Positions 1 to 8,502 of a stretch of DNA of 64,000 nt are shown here, piece after piece. The DNA is from Bin55 sp964572845 (GTDB lineage: Bacteria; Pseudomonadota; Gammaproteobacteria; Pseudomonadales; Azotimanducaceae). The position numbers and the translations under genes were made by a program. The first letter of the stretch is position 1. Every line of letters starts with the position of its first letter. Below the pieces are notes generated by a model that did no database searches, was not told where the DNA came from, and was given only the letters and a program-made list of their open reading frames with translations. The stretch is from NCBI GenBank assembly GCA_964572845.1, contig CAZNFX010000008.1:179775-243774 (forward strand), in the 5' to 3' direction.

Positions 1-858
1 CTCTCTGGCGGATTGGATTCTACTCTCGCCTTTCTTGTCTGTTTAGACGCGTGCGCGCGACTCGACAGGAGCAATACAAGCTTGATTCCCGTCACTATGC
101 CAGGTCTTGCCACATCTGAGCACACGCTGGAGTCCGTGCGTCTATTAGCTGGTGCAACGGGAGCGCAACTCTTGGAGATTGACATTCGAAATGCCGTCGA
201 AACCCATCTTGGAATGTTGGAGCACGACGGCGGAGTCGACATAACATTGGAGAATGCGCAAGCGCGTGAGCGCACCAAAATACTGTTCAACTTGGCGAAC
301 ATGCACAACGGCCTCGTTGTGGGAACTGGCGACCTATCGGAATTAGCATTGGGCTGGTGCACGTTTAACGGCGACCATATGAGTTCATACAACGTCAATG
401 TCAGCGTACCCAAGACACTTGTGGCCCATGTAGTGAATTGGTATGCCGAAAATCGAGCTCCCAATGATCTTGCCGAAGTTCTGAACCGAATTGTCGCTAC
501 TCCAATCTCGCCCGAACTCGTTCCGGCACTGCCAGGAGAAGTTGCTCAACATACGGAAGAGATACTTGGGCCCTACGAAGCGCATGACTTCTTCCTCTAC
601 CACTTCCTTCGAACCGGGGCAGGTTTGCACAAACTCTATGCAATCGCAAAGATTGCATTTGCGGGGAAATACGACGACGACGAGATCAAAAAGTTCTTGG
701 AAATTTTCTGGGAGCGGTTTTGCAAGAACCAATTCAAGCGCACTGTTCTGCCGGCAGGTCCAAAGGTAGGAACGGTCAACCTCTCTCCCCGAGGTGATTG
801 GCGTATGCCCGACGAAGCGCATGGTCTTCAACTCTTGGAGTCAATTCGTGATTTCTAA
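1..858 (+). CDS. nadE: Glutamine-dependent NAD+ synthase, C-terminal part (partial)
   Basis: The reading frame is open from base 1, so the N-terminal glutaminase domain lies outside the window. The first codons read LSGGLDST, the ATP-pyrophosphatase P-loop (SGGxDS) of NAD synthetases. The later GTGDLSELALGW block and the C-terminal segment KVGTVNLSPRGDWRMP are typical of the long glutaminase-fused NadE rather than the short ammonia-dependent form. The enzyme amidates deamido-NAD+ to NAD+ in the cytoplasm, using ammonia channelled from glutamine. The next gene starts 7 bases after its stop, so the two may be co-transcribed. The family assignment is strong; the gene symbol follows the usual name for both forms. 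Confidence 0.93.
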   Translation, partial: LSGGLDSTLAFLVCLDACARLDRSNTSLIPVTMPGLATSEHTLESVRLLAGATGAQLLEIDIRNAVETHLGMLEHDGGVDITLENAQARERTKILFNLANMHNGLVVGTGDLSELALGWCTFNGDHMSSYNVNVSVPKTLVAHVVNWYAENRAPNDLAEVLNRIVATPISPELVPALPGEVAQHTEEILGPYEAHDFFLYHFLRTGAGLHKLYAIAKIAFAGKYDDDEIKKFLEIFWERFCKNQFKRTVLPAGPKVGTVNLSPRGDWRMPDEAHGLQLLESIRDF

Positions 859-865
859 CGTCCTT

Positions 866-1792
866 ATGTGTGTCCGTACATTTGCCGGCGCGCTGCTACT
901 AACCATAGCGTTCCCAAATGCAGCTCAACTGATCAATCAAAGTTATTGTGGAGAAGAAGGAATTTGGGTACAAATCTTAGGGTCAGGCGATCTCGATCTT
1001 CACAATGATCGAGGAGCGGAGAGTTACTTGGTCTGGATGGACCAAAGGGCGATACTTCTCGTCAACGCTGGGTCTGGAACCGCCGTGCGATTTGATCAAA
1101 GCAATGCGGATTTCAAGGATCTGGAAGCGATCGTACTAACACAGACCTCAGTTAATCAAACGTCTGATTTGCCTGCCCTGTTGGTAGGTTCCCGGCGAGC
1201 GTACCGCGAAGAGCCGCTCACAATCCTAGGACCAACCGGCGACGAAAGCCATCTCTCCACAACAGAGTTTGTTTCCAGGCTGACAAGTGAGGACGGTCCG
1301 TTTCCTTCTCTTGCGCCTCTAATGTCCACCCGGAGTCCAAACGGCTATCAGTTGCGAACAAGAGATGTCATGGCCAAGGGTTACAGGCGATGGGCCGAAT
1401 TCGGTACTGACGAATTCATTCTGTCTGCGATGCCGGTCCACCATGGCACCACGCCAGCTCTGGCTTGGCGGATTGATATTGGCGACAGTGCATTGGTGTT
1501 CGCACTGAGTCTAAGCAATCGAAAGGGCGTACTTGCCAAATTTGCCGCCGATGCTGACGTGATCGTTTTTTCACATACATTGCCCGTAGGAACCGTCGGA
1601 CCTCCGACCGAGAAGTTCTTGCTACCCGGGGAAATAGGAGCGATTTCCGCTGCGGCTGACGCACGGTTCATCGTGATGGGTGGAAGAGGCTGGCGTACAT
1701 TGGGACGTGAGCCGCGAACTCGTGACGAAGTCGAAAAGGAATACGACGGAACTATAATTTTTCCAGACGACTTGGAATGCTGGGGCCTTTAG
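866..1792 (+). CDS. Exported metallo-beta-lactamase-fold protein with lost metal site (likely pseudoenzyme)
   Basis: The chosen start is the ATG at 866, giving 308 residues with an N-terminal hydrophobic signal (MCVRTFAGALLLTIAFPNAAQ); the frame is open further upstream but runs into nadE. The body follows the RNase Z/arylsulfatase-like MBL fold: a GSGTAVRFD stretch, then VLTQTSVNQTSDLPALL where active members have the HxHxDH metal motif. Here the four ligand positions read Gln93, Ser95, Asn97 and Gln98. His192-His193 at the third motif survive, but the later GDT-like aspartate and the final histidine also appear replaced. It therefore probably binds no zinc and has no hydrolase activity. It sits between nadE and the bTHX gene; its role is unknown. 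Confidence 0.75.
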   Translation: MCVRTFAGALLLTIAFPNAAQLINQSYCGEEGIWVQILGSGDLDLHNDRGAESYLVWMDQRAILLVNAGSGTAVRFDQSNADFKDLEAIVLTQTSVNQTSDLPALLVGSRRAYREEPLTILGPTGDESHLSTTEFVSRLTSEDGPFPSLAPLMSTRSPNGYQLRTRDVMAKGYRRWAEFGTDEFILSAMPVHHGTTPALAWRIDIGDSALVFALSLSNRKGVLAKFAADADVIVFSHTLPVGTVGPPTEKFLLPGEIGAISAAADARFIVMGGRGWRTLGREPRTRDEVEKEYDGTIIFPDDLECWGL

Positions 1793-1830
1793 AATCCCAG
1801 CTATAGTCAAATCAAACAAGGGAGTGACAA

Positions 1831-1941
1831 TTGGGTAAAGGAGACATTCGTACACGTCGTGGAAAGATAGTTCGTGGTACCAATGGCAACAGCCGACCGA
1901 AAAAACGAAATCCTAAGAGAAAACAGGATGCCAAGCAGTAA
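1831..1941 (+). CDS. 30S ribosomal protein bTHX (short basic protein)
   Basis: A 36-residue, very basic reading frame starting at TTG: MGKGDIRTRRGKIVRGTNGN followed by a Lys/Arg-rich tail ending in KQ. It matches the Thx/bTHX family pattern (MGKGDxxTxRGKIxxGTxGxxRPxK), a small protein that sits in the 30S head near 16S rRNA. A GGGAG Shine-Dalgarno stretch at 1819-1823 lies 7 bases before the TTG, which supports the start. It is 38 bases downstream of the MBL-fold gene, on the same strand. It is so short that automated gene calls are likely to miss it. Confidence 0.85.
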   Translation: MGKGDIRTRRGKIVRGTNGNSRPKKRNPKRKQDAKQ

Positions 1942-2007
1942 TTAGTTCTTCGAACACGGCCTCATTCTGCAATCTGCCCTCCCAAAATCTACAACAACCT
2001 CAGATAG

Positions 2008-3846
2008 ATGCAACGAATGAAGTCATTCCTTGTTGGCGTCGCACTGGGACTAGCAGTCGCAATCGCGGTTTCTCTGGTCTTGGTTGCTGTTCTCAATCGA
2101 AAGTACTCGGACACGTTCGAGAAGTCAAACATACTGGCGAATGACACGGCTGAGCATGACCTGGATGTTTCAGGTACAAACAGCATTTCGCCAGTGGCCG
2201 ACGATGATCAAATTCGCAACTTTGATCTCCGGCAACTGCGCAAGTTGGATAGCCGCTTCCTGCGACAGTACGTGCTGTATGCCTTGACTGCGGGAGCGAA
2301 TGAGGAAACGCTTCGAGAACTGTTCAGACACTCAAGCGAAATCGATCCGAGCAGTCTACGGCATCAAATCGAAGAGATCCTAATCAGAAAATGGGCGACC
2401 ATCAGTCCGAGGAATGCGCTTAACCAAATCCAAGGCATTCCCGAAGTTCGCCATATCGAGTTGGTTCGAATTGTCTACAGCGAGTGGTGCCAGTCGGGTG
2501 CAGACGCTGCCATTGAATACGCCCAGCAGAATTTGGATCTGCCGGCTAGGCAAGCTGTCGGCGAAGCTATCGTTCAGTCACGCAGAGATCTCGCGAGAAA
2601 GGAGCTGCTGGCGATTGCCCAGGAACTAGAGATCGCATCCTACATGGCTGAGATCCTCGACACGGAAATGATCGAAAATCCCATTCTGGATGCAGAATCT
2701 GCATGGGAAACGTTCATGGAAGAGCATCGCAATAGCTTGACATTCCTAATTGGTGATCAAGCTGAGCTGCTTGAGAAGATTGCAGACACCTATGTGGAAC
2801 AGCATGGACTGGACGCATTGGATGCAATTGACAAGTCAACCCCAAATTACGACGACAAGAACGTAATTCTTCCTAAGATCCTCAGGAGAATTGCTCGCGA
2901 CGACCCTGAAGCCGCATTGGAATTCGCGATGGGTCAAACTCGAGATAAGCGGCTATTGGTCGGCTTGGTAATCGGCGAATGGGCAGAAAGCGACCCTCAT
3001 GCAGCTCTCGATCACCTTGCGAAGGCAGCATACAGCAATCGTGTCGACTACACGGCAATTGCGCTCCGGGGGTGGATTGATTCAGAGGGTCCCCTTGCAG
3101 TGCTTACTAGCATGAATCGGCTTCCGCAAGACATGCGCGATCGCGCAGAGTCAATGGCAATTTCGACATTCGCTCGAACTTCTCCCGAGCAATCGGTCGT
3201 CTGGATGCGAGAAATTGCGGATCCCACGAGAAAGGAGAGAATCGCACAGTCTATTGCGACAACGTGGGCGCAGAAGGACCCCGCAGCAGCACTGGATTGG
3301 GTTCTGTCTGACCCGGAGGTTGAAGACCTGCGCGATCAATTGTTGTCGACGTCGCTGCGAGAAGCGGCCCGCACAAATCGCGCGTTGGCTTTGGAAACGG
3401 CTTTGTCATTGTCCCGCAAGGACTCGAATGTGGGTTTTGAAGCCGAAGTCATCCGTACCGTCGCGCGCCGAGACATCGATGGGGCGCTTGAACTCTTGCC
3501 CCGTTCGAGAAACGCGGAGACGAAGCTGGCTGGTTTGCACCACATTGGTGCTCAACTCATACGATACTACGGTTACGATGGGGACGGTGTCGATAGAGCG
3601 CTAGAGTTGGCTGAAGAGCTGGAATCTGAGGAGGATCGCACACAGTATCTTGAGTCAATACTTCCAGTATGGGGTTCCGTCAATCCAAGGGACCTCTACA
3701 ATCGAATCGATCAGCTCCCGTCGCAAGCGATCAAGTCATCGGCAGCTAAAGCATTGATAGCGCGAGACAGGGAGAATCTTAGACCCGAACAGGTGAGAAC
3801 GCTTGAGTCGCTTCTTGCCGACACCGTTGAGAGTTCCCTAGACTAG
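2008..3846 (+). CDS. Membrane-anchored helical-repeat protein, paralogue A
   Basis: 612 residues. Residues about 5-29 form a single hydrophobic N-terminal segment that fits a signal anchor; the rest is soluble, acidic and apparently all alpha-helical. It carries degenerate repeats of about 35 residues with a WAxxDPxAALxW-like core (for example IGEWAESDPHAALDHL and ATTWAQKDPAAALDWV), resembling TPR/HEAT-type solenoids. No catalytic motif is visible. The convergent gene at 4197-6038 encodes a protein of nearly the same length (613 aa) and layout; the C-terminal parts align clearly around ELLPRSRNAETK versus DMLPRVRNAQTK. A periplasmic scaffold or binding role is inference only. A second in-frame ATG lies at 2017. 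Confidence 0.85.
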   Translation: MQRMKSFLVGVALGLAVAIAVSLVLVAVLNRKYSDTFEKSNILANDTAEHDLDVSGTNSISPVADDDQIRNFDLRQLRKLDSRFLRQYVLYALTAGANEETLRELFRHSSEIDPSSLRHQIEEILIRKWATISPRNALNQIQGIPEVRHIELVRIVYSEWCQSGADAAIEYAQQNLDLPARQAVGEAIVQSRRDLARKELLAIAQELEIASYMAEILDTEMIENPILDAESAWETFMEEHRNSLTFLIGDQAELLEKIADTYVEQHGLDALDAIDKSTPNYDDKNVILPKILRRIARDDPEAALEFAMGQTRDKRLLVGLVIGEWAESDPHAALDHLAKAAYSNRVDYTAIALRGWIDSEGPLAVLTSMNRLPQDMRDRAESMAISTFARTSPEQSVVWMREIADPTRKERIAQSIATTWAQKDPAAALDWVLSDPEVEDLRDQLLSTSLREAARTNRALALETALSLSRKDSNVGFEAEVIRTVARRDIDGALELLPRSRNAETKLAGLHHIGAQLIRYYGYDGDGVDRALELAEELESEEDRTQYLESILPVWGSVNPRDLYNRIDQLPSQAIKSSAAKALIARDRENLRPEQVRTLESLLADTVESSLD

Positions 3847-4196
3847 AGGCCTAGCCGTCCAAAGTATCTCCATCTCCAATTCACTTCTTCGATTGGAATT
3901 CAGCAATACTTCAAGGCGGTGGCATACCAAGCAATATCGTTTTCTTGGCACGTTCATCGGACCTTCAATCTGCACGAGCACTTCCACAATCTTCCCAGTC
4001 TGACCAATGCAGTCGACTCGGAATATAGAGTCAAATCAGTCCTCCGATCGATGCAAGAATGGGCCTCCGATTGAGGTGCATTGAGCATTGGATGGCTGTG
4101 GCGTGGAAGTATCCAGTTCCTTCGAGCGCGAATGACATCAGCGGTTCCCCTGTCGGCATGATTTGTCAAAGCACACTACTTGCGCGGAGCTAACAG
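3847..4196. other. Intergenic region between the convergent repeat-protein paralogues
   Basis: 350 bases between two stop codons. No reading frame with family resemblance, no strong hairpin with a T tract and no repeat was found. A 71-codon frame on the minus strand (3954-4169) has no recognisable features and is not called. Confidence 0.5.
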
Positions 4197-6038
4197 TCAG
4201 TTGGACATGAGTGATTCGAGGCGGGATTCAATTTCGTCAAGCTCTGGTTCGGTTAGGAGCCTTGTGTTCGCGATCGGCTCTTGCGTGAGGAGAGAGCTTG
4301 CAGCCATACCACGTTCAGAATCTGCTAGATGTTCAAATTTCAAGTACAGACCGTACGGATCACTTTGTGCCCAATCTGCGAACAGCGACCCCAGATAGTC
4401 CAAGCTGCCCGATTCGTCGAACTGCTTGGAAAGATCCAAGGCTGCCTCAGCGTTCCCATTGCGAATGAGAACCTTGCCTATGCCAAGGGCGGCAACATGC
4501 TTAGTCTGCGCGTTGCGAACTCTCGGCAGCATGTCTATTGCCATGTCCACGTCAACGTTCGCCAGTTCATTGAGAACATTCGCTTCAAGTCCTAGTTCAG
4601 TCTCGGCTGGTTCTTGTTCAAGCGCTGACTGCAACGCAAGTTGCGGATCGGTATGGACAAGCTCGGGCAGTACGATCGACATGACTTGAGGTCGCATGTC
4701 CTGGAGACTTTCGTCGGCAGTCGCCCATTGCAGCGCTGAATTCGCATCTCGGCGCACCCATAGTGCGGCTATCTCCCTTGCCACTTCCAGCTTGTCGCGA
4801 AAGTCGCCTATCTGTGCTAGATGCCCTGCTGCATGTTCAGGAGATTTCCTAGCAAGGAAATAGACCCCCTTGACCCTGAGGAAATCAACGGCTTCATCCG
4901 AATAGGGCGCCAGGCTGTCGAGCCACTGGCGCGGATCCTCAAGTGCCAGACCTGACATGCTGAATGACCATATAAAATTTTCTCTCAGGTCTGGATCCGT
5001 GAATGTCAACATCGTTTGCAGCGCTTCCTGTGAATCGGTCCCGGCCCACTTGAGCACTCTCGATTCTGCAATCATGTCATCTTGATCTTGCTGCGCACGG
5101 ACTGCCAAGTCAAACGCAAAGTGGGGTTCATCCCTTGCGACATGGTCAAGAAAAGCCCCTAACATGTAGCTGCGTGCAGGTACTTCCGCAAGCGACCGGT
5201 CAACCAGATCGAAAGCTTCTTCGATCCCGTACTTCTCCAACAGCGCTGACGCAATGTTCTGAAATATGAGAAGATGCGGCCCGTGAATCGATTTGTCAAT
5301 CTCTCGCCGAACGTTGAGAAATGCGGTCCACGCTTCGTCGGGATCCTCAATCGGGTCCCGAGCCATTGCAGCTGCGAAGAGGTCTGTCGCCGCTTGTTCC
5401 ATATTCAGCTCGCCAAAAAGGTTGCGAAGAGCCTGTACGGGCAGATCGTCGCGCGAGTCAAGTATTCCTTCCAGCGCAGACTGTCTATGTACCTCGTGGA
5501 GACCTTTGGCGTGAGAGATGGCCTGATCCAACCCGTACATGGACCACTCTTGAAAAACCGCACGGGTCAATTCGGGCTGAGGACTAAGCGGAAATTTGAT
5601 CGTGTGTGCAAGCGCAGCCTCTGGATCGAGCATCGCAAGTCGTTGTGCAATGACGGCTTGGACCTCATGGCGTTCTATTGTTGATGCGATCTGAGAAGAC
5701 TGCGTCAGCAAATTCAGCAACGTTTTTTTGTTCGCAACTGCGACCAGCTTGTGCAGCATCAGTCTTTTTGCAAACTGAGTCTTGAATTGGCCAAGGTCCG
5801 ATAGATTGCGCAATTGCCCCCCGACATAGGGAGCGATCAATTCATTCAACCAGGCATTCTGATCATTCAGTTCCGCGAATTCACTAACCAAAGAGTAGGA
5901 GCTGCCCGAGGAGCCGTTTGAATTCCCACCGTTGAACAAGCCACTCAAGAGCCCGTATGACACGAAGCACACTGCGCCCAATGCAATGCCAAGCCCCATT
6001 CCTGCAACTAGTTGCCGGACTCTCTTTCGATCAAACAT
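4197..6038 (-). CDS. Membrane-anchored helical-repeat protein, paralogue B
   Basis: 613 residues. Basic start MFDRKRVRQ, then one hydrophobic segment (about residues 10-35), then a Gly/Ser/Asn-rich linker (GGNSNGSSGSS) and a long all-helical acidic domain. Repeat cores such as AALWVRRDANSALQW and FADWAQSDPYGLYL match those of the gene at 2008-3846, so the two are diverged paralogues in convergent orientation. The linker after the membrane segment is specific to this copy. There is no recognisable enzymatic motif. It is probably anchored in the inner membrane with the solenoid outside the cytoplasm; the topology is inferred from the basic N-terminus. Its function is unknown. Confidence 0.85.
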   Translation of the reverse strand: MFDRKRVRQLVAGMGLGIALGAVCFVSYGLLSGLFNGGNSNGSSGSSYSLVSEFAELNDQNAWLNELIAPYVGGQLRNLSDLGQFKTQFAKRLMLHKLVAVANKKTLLNLLTQSSQIASTIERHEVQAVIAQRLAMLDPEAALAHTIKFPLSPQPELTRAVFQEWSMYGLDQAISHAKGLHEVHRQSALEGILDSRDDLPVQALRNLFGELNMEQAATDLFAAAMARDPIEDPDEAWTAFLNVRREIDKSIHGPHLLIFQNIASALLEKYGIEEAFDLVDRSLAEVPARSYMLGAFLDHVARDEPHFAFDLAVRAQQDQDDMIAESRVLKWAGTDSQEALQTMLTFTDPDLRENFIWSFSMSGLALEDPRQWLDSLAPYSDEAVDFLRVKGVYFLARKSPEHAAGHLAQIGDFRDKLEVAREIAALWVRRDANSALQWATADESLQDMRPQVMSIVLPELVHTDPQLALQSALEQEPAETELGLEANVLNELANVDVDMAIDMLPRVRNAQTKHVAALGIGKVLIRNGNAEAALDLSKQFDESGSLDYLGSLFADWAQSDPYGLYLKFEHLADSERGMAASSLLTQEPIANTRLLTEPELDEIESRLESLMSN

Positions 6039-6630
6039 GGCGGGAGTCCATTCTGTCTCGCTCTCTCTGCACGATATTGAGCTAGTTTATGCCAATAATG
6101 CAGGAAGCTCTCCAATGAAAGCTATCCTTCGTGCAAGGAAATACGGCATGGGTAGTCGTGCGCTAGAGTGTTTCGAGTCTAACTCTATGGGCGTGCAACA
6201 GATCCTCCGCTCTTGACGAGCAAGTGACTTGAGGCAGGCAGGCAGGCAAGAAAGATCATCGCCAGTCGCCGAAAGCAACCTCAGAAGGACAGGTATCGCA
6301 GGCTAGAGTTTGACATTAGTATCGATGCATTCAAACGGCAAGCATCCAACCCCGGCATCGTAAAAAAATACTCTATTGGAAATGTATTGAACATCGTGGC
6401 ACCCTCACGCCAATTGGTGCCCGGCTATCCGCAGAGTTGAACTAGTCGCTTACACTCCAACTTTCCAAATACGAAAAGATTGAAGATTTCCAGATTGCAA
6501 ACGCTTCTGTTCGGCCAATTAGGCTATTGAAGTGATGTCAATACTGGATCATCAGCTTACCGCCTTTTCCCAGAATCTGTCGCTAACCGAAAAGTTTCAA
6601 GCTCTAGTTCGAAACAATTTCCAACAGATG
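6039..6630. other. Gene-poor interval with short GGCA tandem repeat
   Basis: About 590 bases without a supportable gene. It contains a four-unit GGCA tandem run near 6233-6248. Small frames here (for example 6087-6278 minus) have no family resemblance. Together with 6985-7540 it flanks the coiled-coil/winged-helix gene with more AT-rich, apparently non-coding DNA. Confidence 0.5.
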
Positions 6631-6984
6631 CTAATTGATGTAGTAAGACCGAGTTCCTTCGCGACGAATTACCCCTTCTTTGATGAGGGCGGTCAACGTA
6701 CCACTAATAGCTTGCTTTTGGCTGTCCGTACGAGCGCCGAGCCGATCGCAAATTCCAGCACGCTGGATCCCAGGCGTCGAGCGAATGGCGTCAATTACTC
6801 CTTCCCGCCTCATTTCGCCAATCTTGCGCTTTCCTCTTTTCGCGTTCTCGTAGGCCTGAATGGCAACGAGCTCTCCGTCTAACTCGGCGTCTTGAGCATG
6901 GAGTTGAGTGATTTGCTTTTCAATCTCGCGTTTTCTTGCACTAATTCGCATGCGCTCACTTGCGATGTATTCGGCAAAGTCCAT
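6631..6984 (-). CDS. Coiled-coil plus winged-helix DNA-binding-like protein
   Basis: 117 residues. Residues about 5-50 are Lys/Glu/Arg-rich with heptad-like spacing, fitting a coiled coil. Residues about 55-115 look like a winged helix: EGVIDAIRSTPGIQRAGICDRLG, then GTLTALIKEGVIRREGTRSYYI, whose last part has the usual wing pattern ending in a tyrosine pair. The start is supported by AAGGAA 6-7 bases upstream on the minus strand. It stands alone, with about 590 and 560 non-coding bases on its two sides. It is probably a small DNA-binding regulator or structural protein; the target is unknown. A plus-strand frame over the same DNA has no such features. Confidence 0.65.
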   Translation of the reverse strand: MDFAEYIASERMRISARKREIEKQITQLHAQDAELDGELVAIQAYENAKRGKRKIGEMRREGVIDAIRSTPGIQRAGICDRLGARTDSQKQAISGTLTALIKEGVIRREGTRSYYIN

Positions 6985-7540
6985 AAAAGTTCCTTTTCTC
7001 TATTTGCAGCACTGTTGAATCCGTGTGACACTCGATTTTCTACACGTCGCTGAAACGATTCCGGTTCGATCAAACGGCAAAAAGCACGAAATGCCCAAGT
7101 ATAGTATCAGATAATTATTGAAAATTTGCTAGTCTTGCAATGAAATAACTATGATTGTTTGTTAGGATTTACATCGCATAAAATCAGATTCATCCAATAA
7201 CATGTGCTTCTGAAATATGACATTTGATTCTACGTTGGGCATGTGTCTTGTTAGAGATGCAAAATTTTCGCAACCGGAATCATGATCTAAATCCTGCAGG
7301 ACAAGCTCGCTTCTACTGTCCTAAGCTGGAACAATAGCCAATATGTGTGAACGCAAACCTTAGGGCAAGCTTGTTAGAAACGTTTGTAACACGGATCCAC
7401 ATACTCTTGAGTTCGTGGGAGCAAACGCGTTCAGCGGTTCAATTTGCGATGCGTATTCAATTGATTGTTATTCGCTACTGAGGGCACGAATAGAATCAGT
7501 CCAACAATTGGCGATTTCAACTTGAAACTGGAGGCTTCAA
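6985..7540. other. AT-rich intergenic region between divergent genes
   Basis: 556 bases between the divergent winged-helix gene (minus) and the nitroreductase gene (plus). It is visibly more AT-rich than its surroundings, especially 7090-7290. It must hold both promoters, but no confident -35/-10 pair could be fixed by eye. No gene was seen. Confidence 0.5.
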
Positions 7541-8173
7541 ATGAAACTAGACGTAGAAATGTGCGACGAATTGCTAGGTACAACTCGGAGTGTACGCAAG
7601 CGACTCGACCTTAACCGGACCGTTCCTCGAAGTGCTATTGACGAGTGCCTGCGCCTCGCGATTCAAGCGCCAACAGGATCCAACTCACAAACGTGGCGAT
7701 GGATCATCGTTGACGATTCAGATCTTCGACACAAGCTTGCTGACCTGTACCGAAAAAACGCCGAACCCTACCTTACGACAGCAGTATCCAATGTACCCGA
7801 AGGCCAAACAAAGAGAGTGTTTGAATCTGCGCTCTACCTAATGAACCACTTGCACGAGGTGCCTATTCACGTTATCCCTTGCATCCTTGGCCGCGCTCAG
7901 AACGGACCAATGAGCGCGGGATTCTTCGCGTCAATCTATCCTGCGGTATGGAATTTCCAGCTTGCACTACGAGCGCGAGGACTGGGTTCGTGTTTGACCA
8001 CCCTGCACTTGGGATCCGCAGAGGAAGCAGCTCACCTACTAGACATTCCCGAAGACGTATCACAAGTGGCCTTGCTTCCTGTCGCATGGACCATTGGCAC
8101 ATCATTCAAACGCGCCGTGCGCAAACCAATCGAAAATTTTTCCTATTGGAATAAGTTTGTCTCTACAGCTTGA
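7541..8173 (+). CDS. Nitroreductase family oxidoreductase
   Basis: 210 residues, within the usual range of single-domain FMN nitroreductases. The N-terminal RSVRKRLDLNRTVP and AIQAPTGSNSQTWRWIIVDD blocks match the FMN-phosphate and isoalloxazine contact regions (usual form R..R.f...pv and A..APS..N.QPW.f). The central FASIYPAVWNFQLALRARGLGSCLTTLHL and the final ALLPVAWTIGT complete the fold. Such enzymes reduce nitro groups, quinones or related acceptors with NAD(P)H; the substrate here cannot be told. A GGAGG site at 7529-7533 lies 7 bases before the ATG. It converges with the small gene at 8192-8461. Confidence 0.88.
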   Translation: MKLDVEMCDELLGTTRSVRKRLDLNRTVPRSAIDECLRLAIQAPTGSNSQTWRWIIVDDSDLRHKLADLYRKNAEPYLTTAVSNVPEGQTKRVFESALYLMNHLHEVPIHVIPCILGRAQNGPMSAGFFASIYPAVWNFQLALRARGLGSCLTTLHLGSAEEAAHLLDIPEDVSQVALLPVAWTIGTSFKRAVRKPIENFSYWNKFVSTA

Positions 8174-8191
8174 CTGAACTGAGATTCAAAT

Positions 8192-8461
8192 CTAACCCAA
8201 CAGGCGTTCCTTTGCATTGTGTATGACATCGGGATGAGACTGAAGCAGCGAGTCAATGCTAAATTTCAGCTGCGACCAGTCGAATGTGTCCGTAGATATG
8301 AGCTCACGGCAGACTTGAACTATGGTCCACTCATGAGTAAACCGACCACCGGACAACATGAGATAGCTCTCCTTTGTCATGCGTGCCTCTACGGTAGCAT
8401 TCATTGATCCCTCTATGTCCACACGATAGGTATCCACGTCTATCATTGTCACGCTAATCAA
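8192..8461 (-). CDS. Hypothetical small protein
   Basis: 89 residues when started at the TTG at 8461, which follows a perfect GGAGGA (8467-8472, minus strand) with 5 bases of spacing. A GTG at 8491 is also in frame, but it lacks such a site and would leave only 11 bases to the divergent amidase start. The protein is mixed alpha/beta by composition (MIDVDTYRVDIEGSMNATVEAR, then a helix-like C-terminus LKFSIDSLLQSHPDVIHNAKERL). No family was recognised, and no signal peptide or membrane segment is present. Confidence 0.5.
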   Translation of the reverse strand: MISVTMIDVDTYRVDIEGSMNATVEARMTKESYLMLSGGRFTHEWTIVQVCRELISTDTFDWSQLKFSIDSLLQSHPDVIHNAKERLLG

Positions 8462-8502
8462 GCGACTCCTCCAACTAGCAACGTCGTCCACGCCAAATTT
8501 TC

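Noticed and set aside
6233..6248. GGCA x4 tandem repeat as a possible phase-variation tract
   Set aside because: Not inside or immediately upstream of a recognised gene; too short to call functional.
6532..6882. 116-codon plus-strand frame over the winged-helix gene
   Set aside because: The opposite strand shows coiled-coil and winged-helix patterns and a ribosome site; this frame shows neither.
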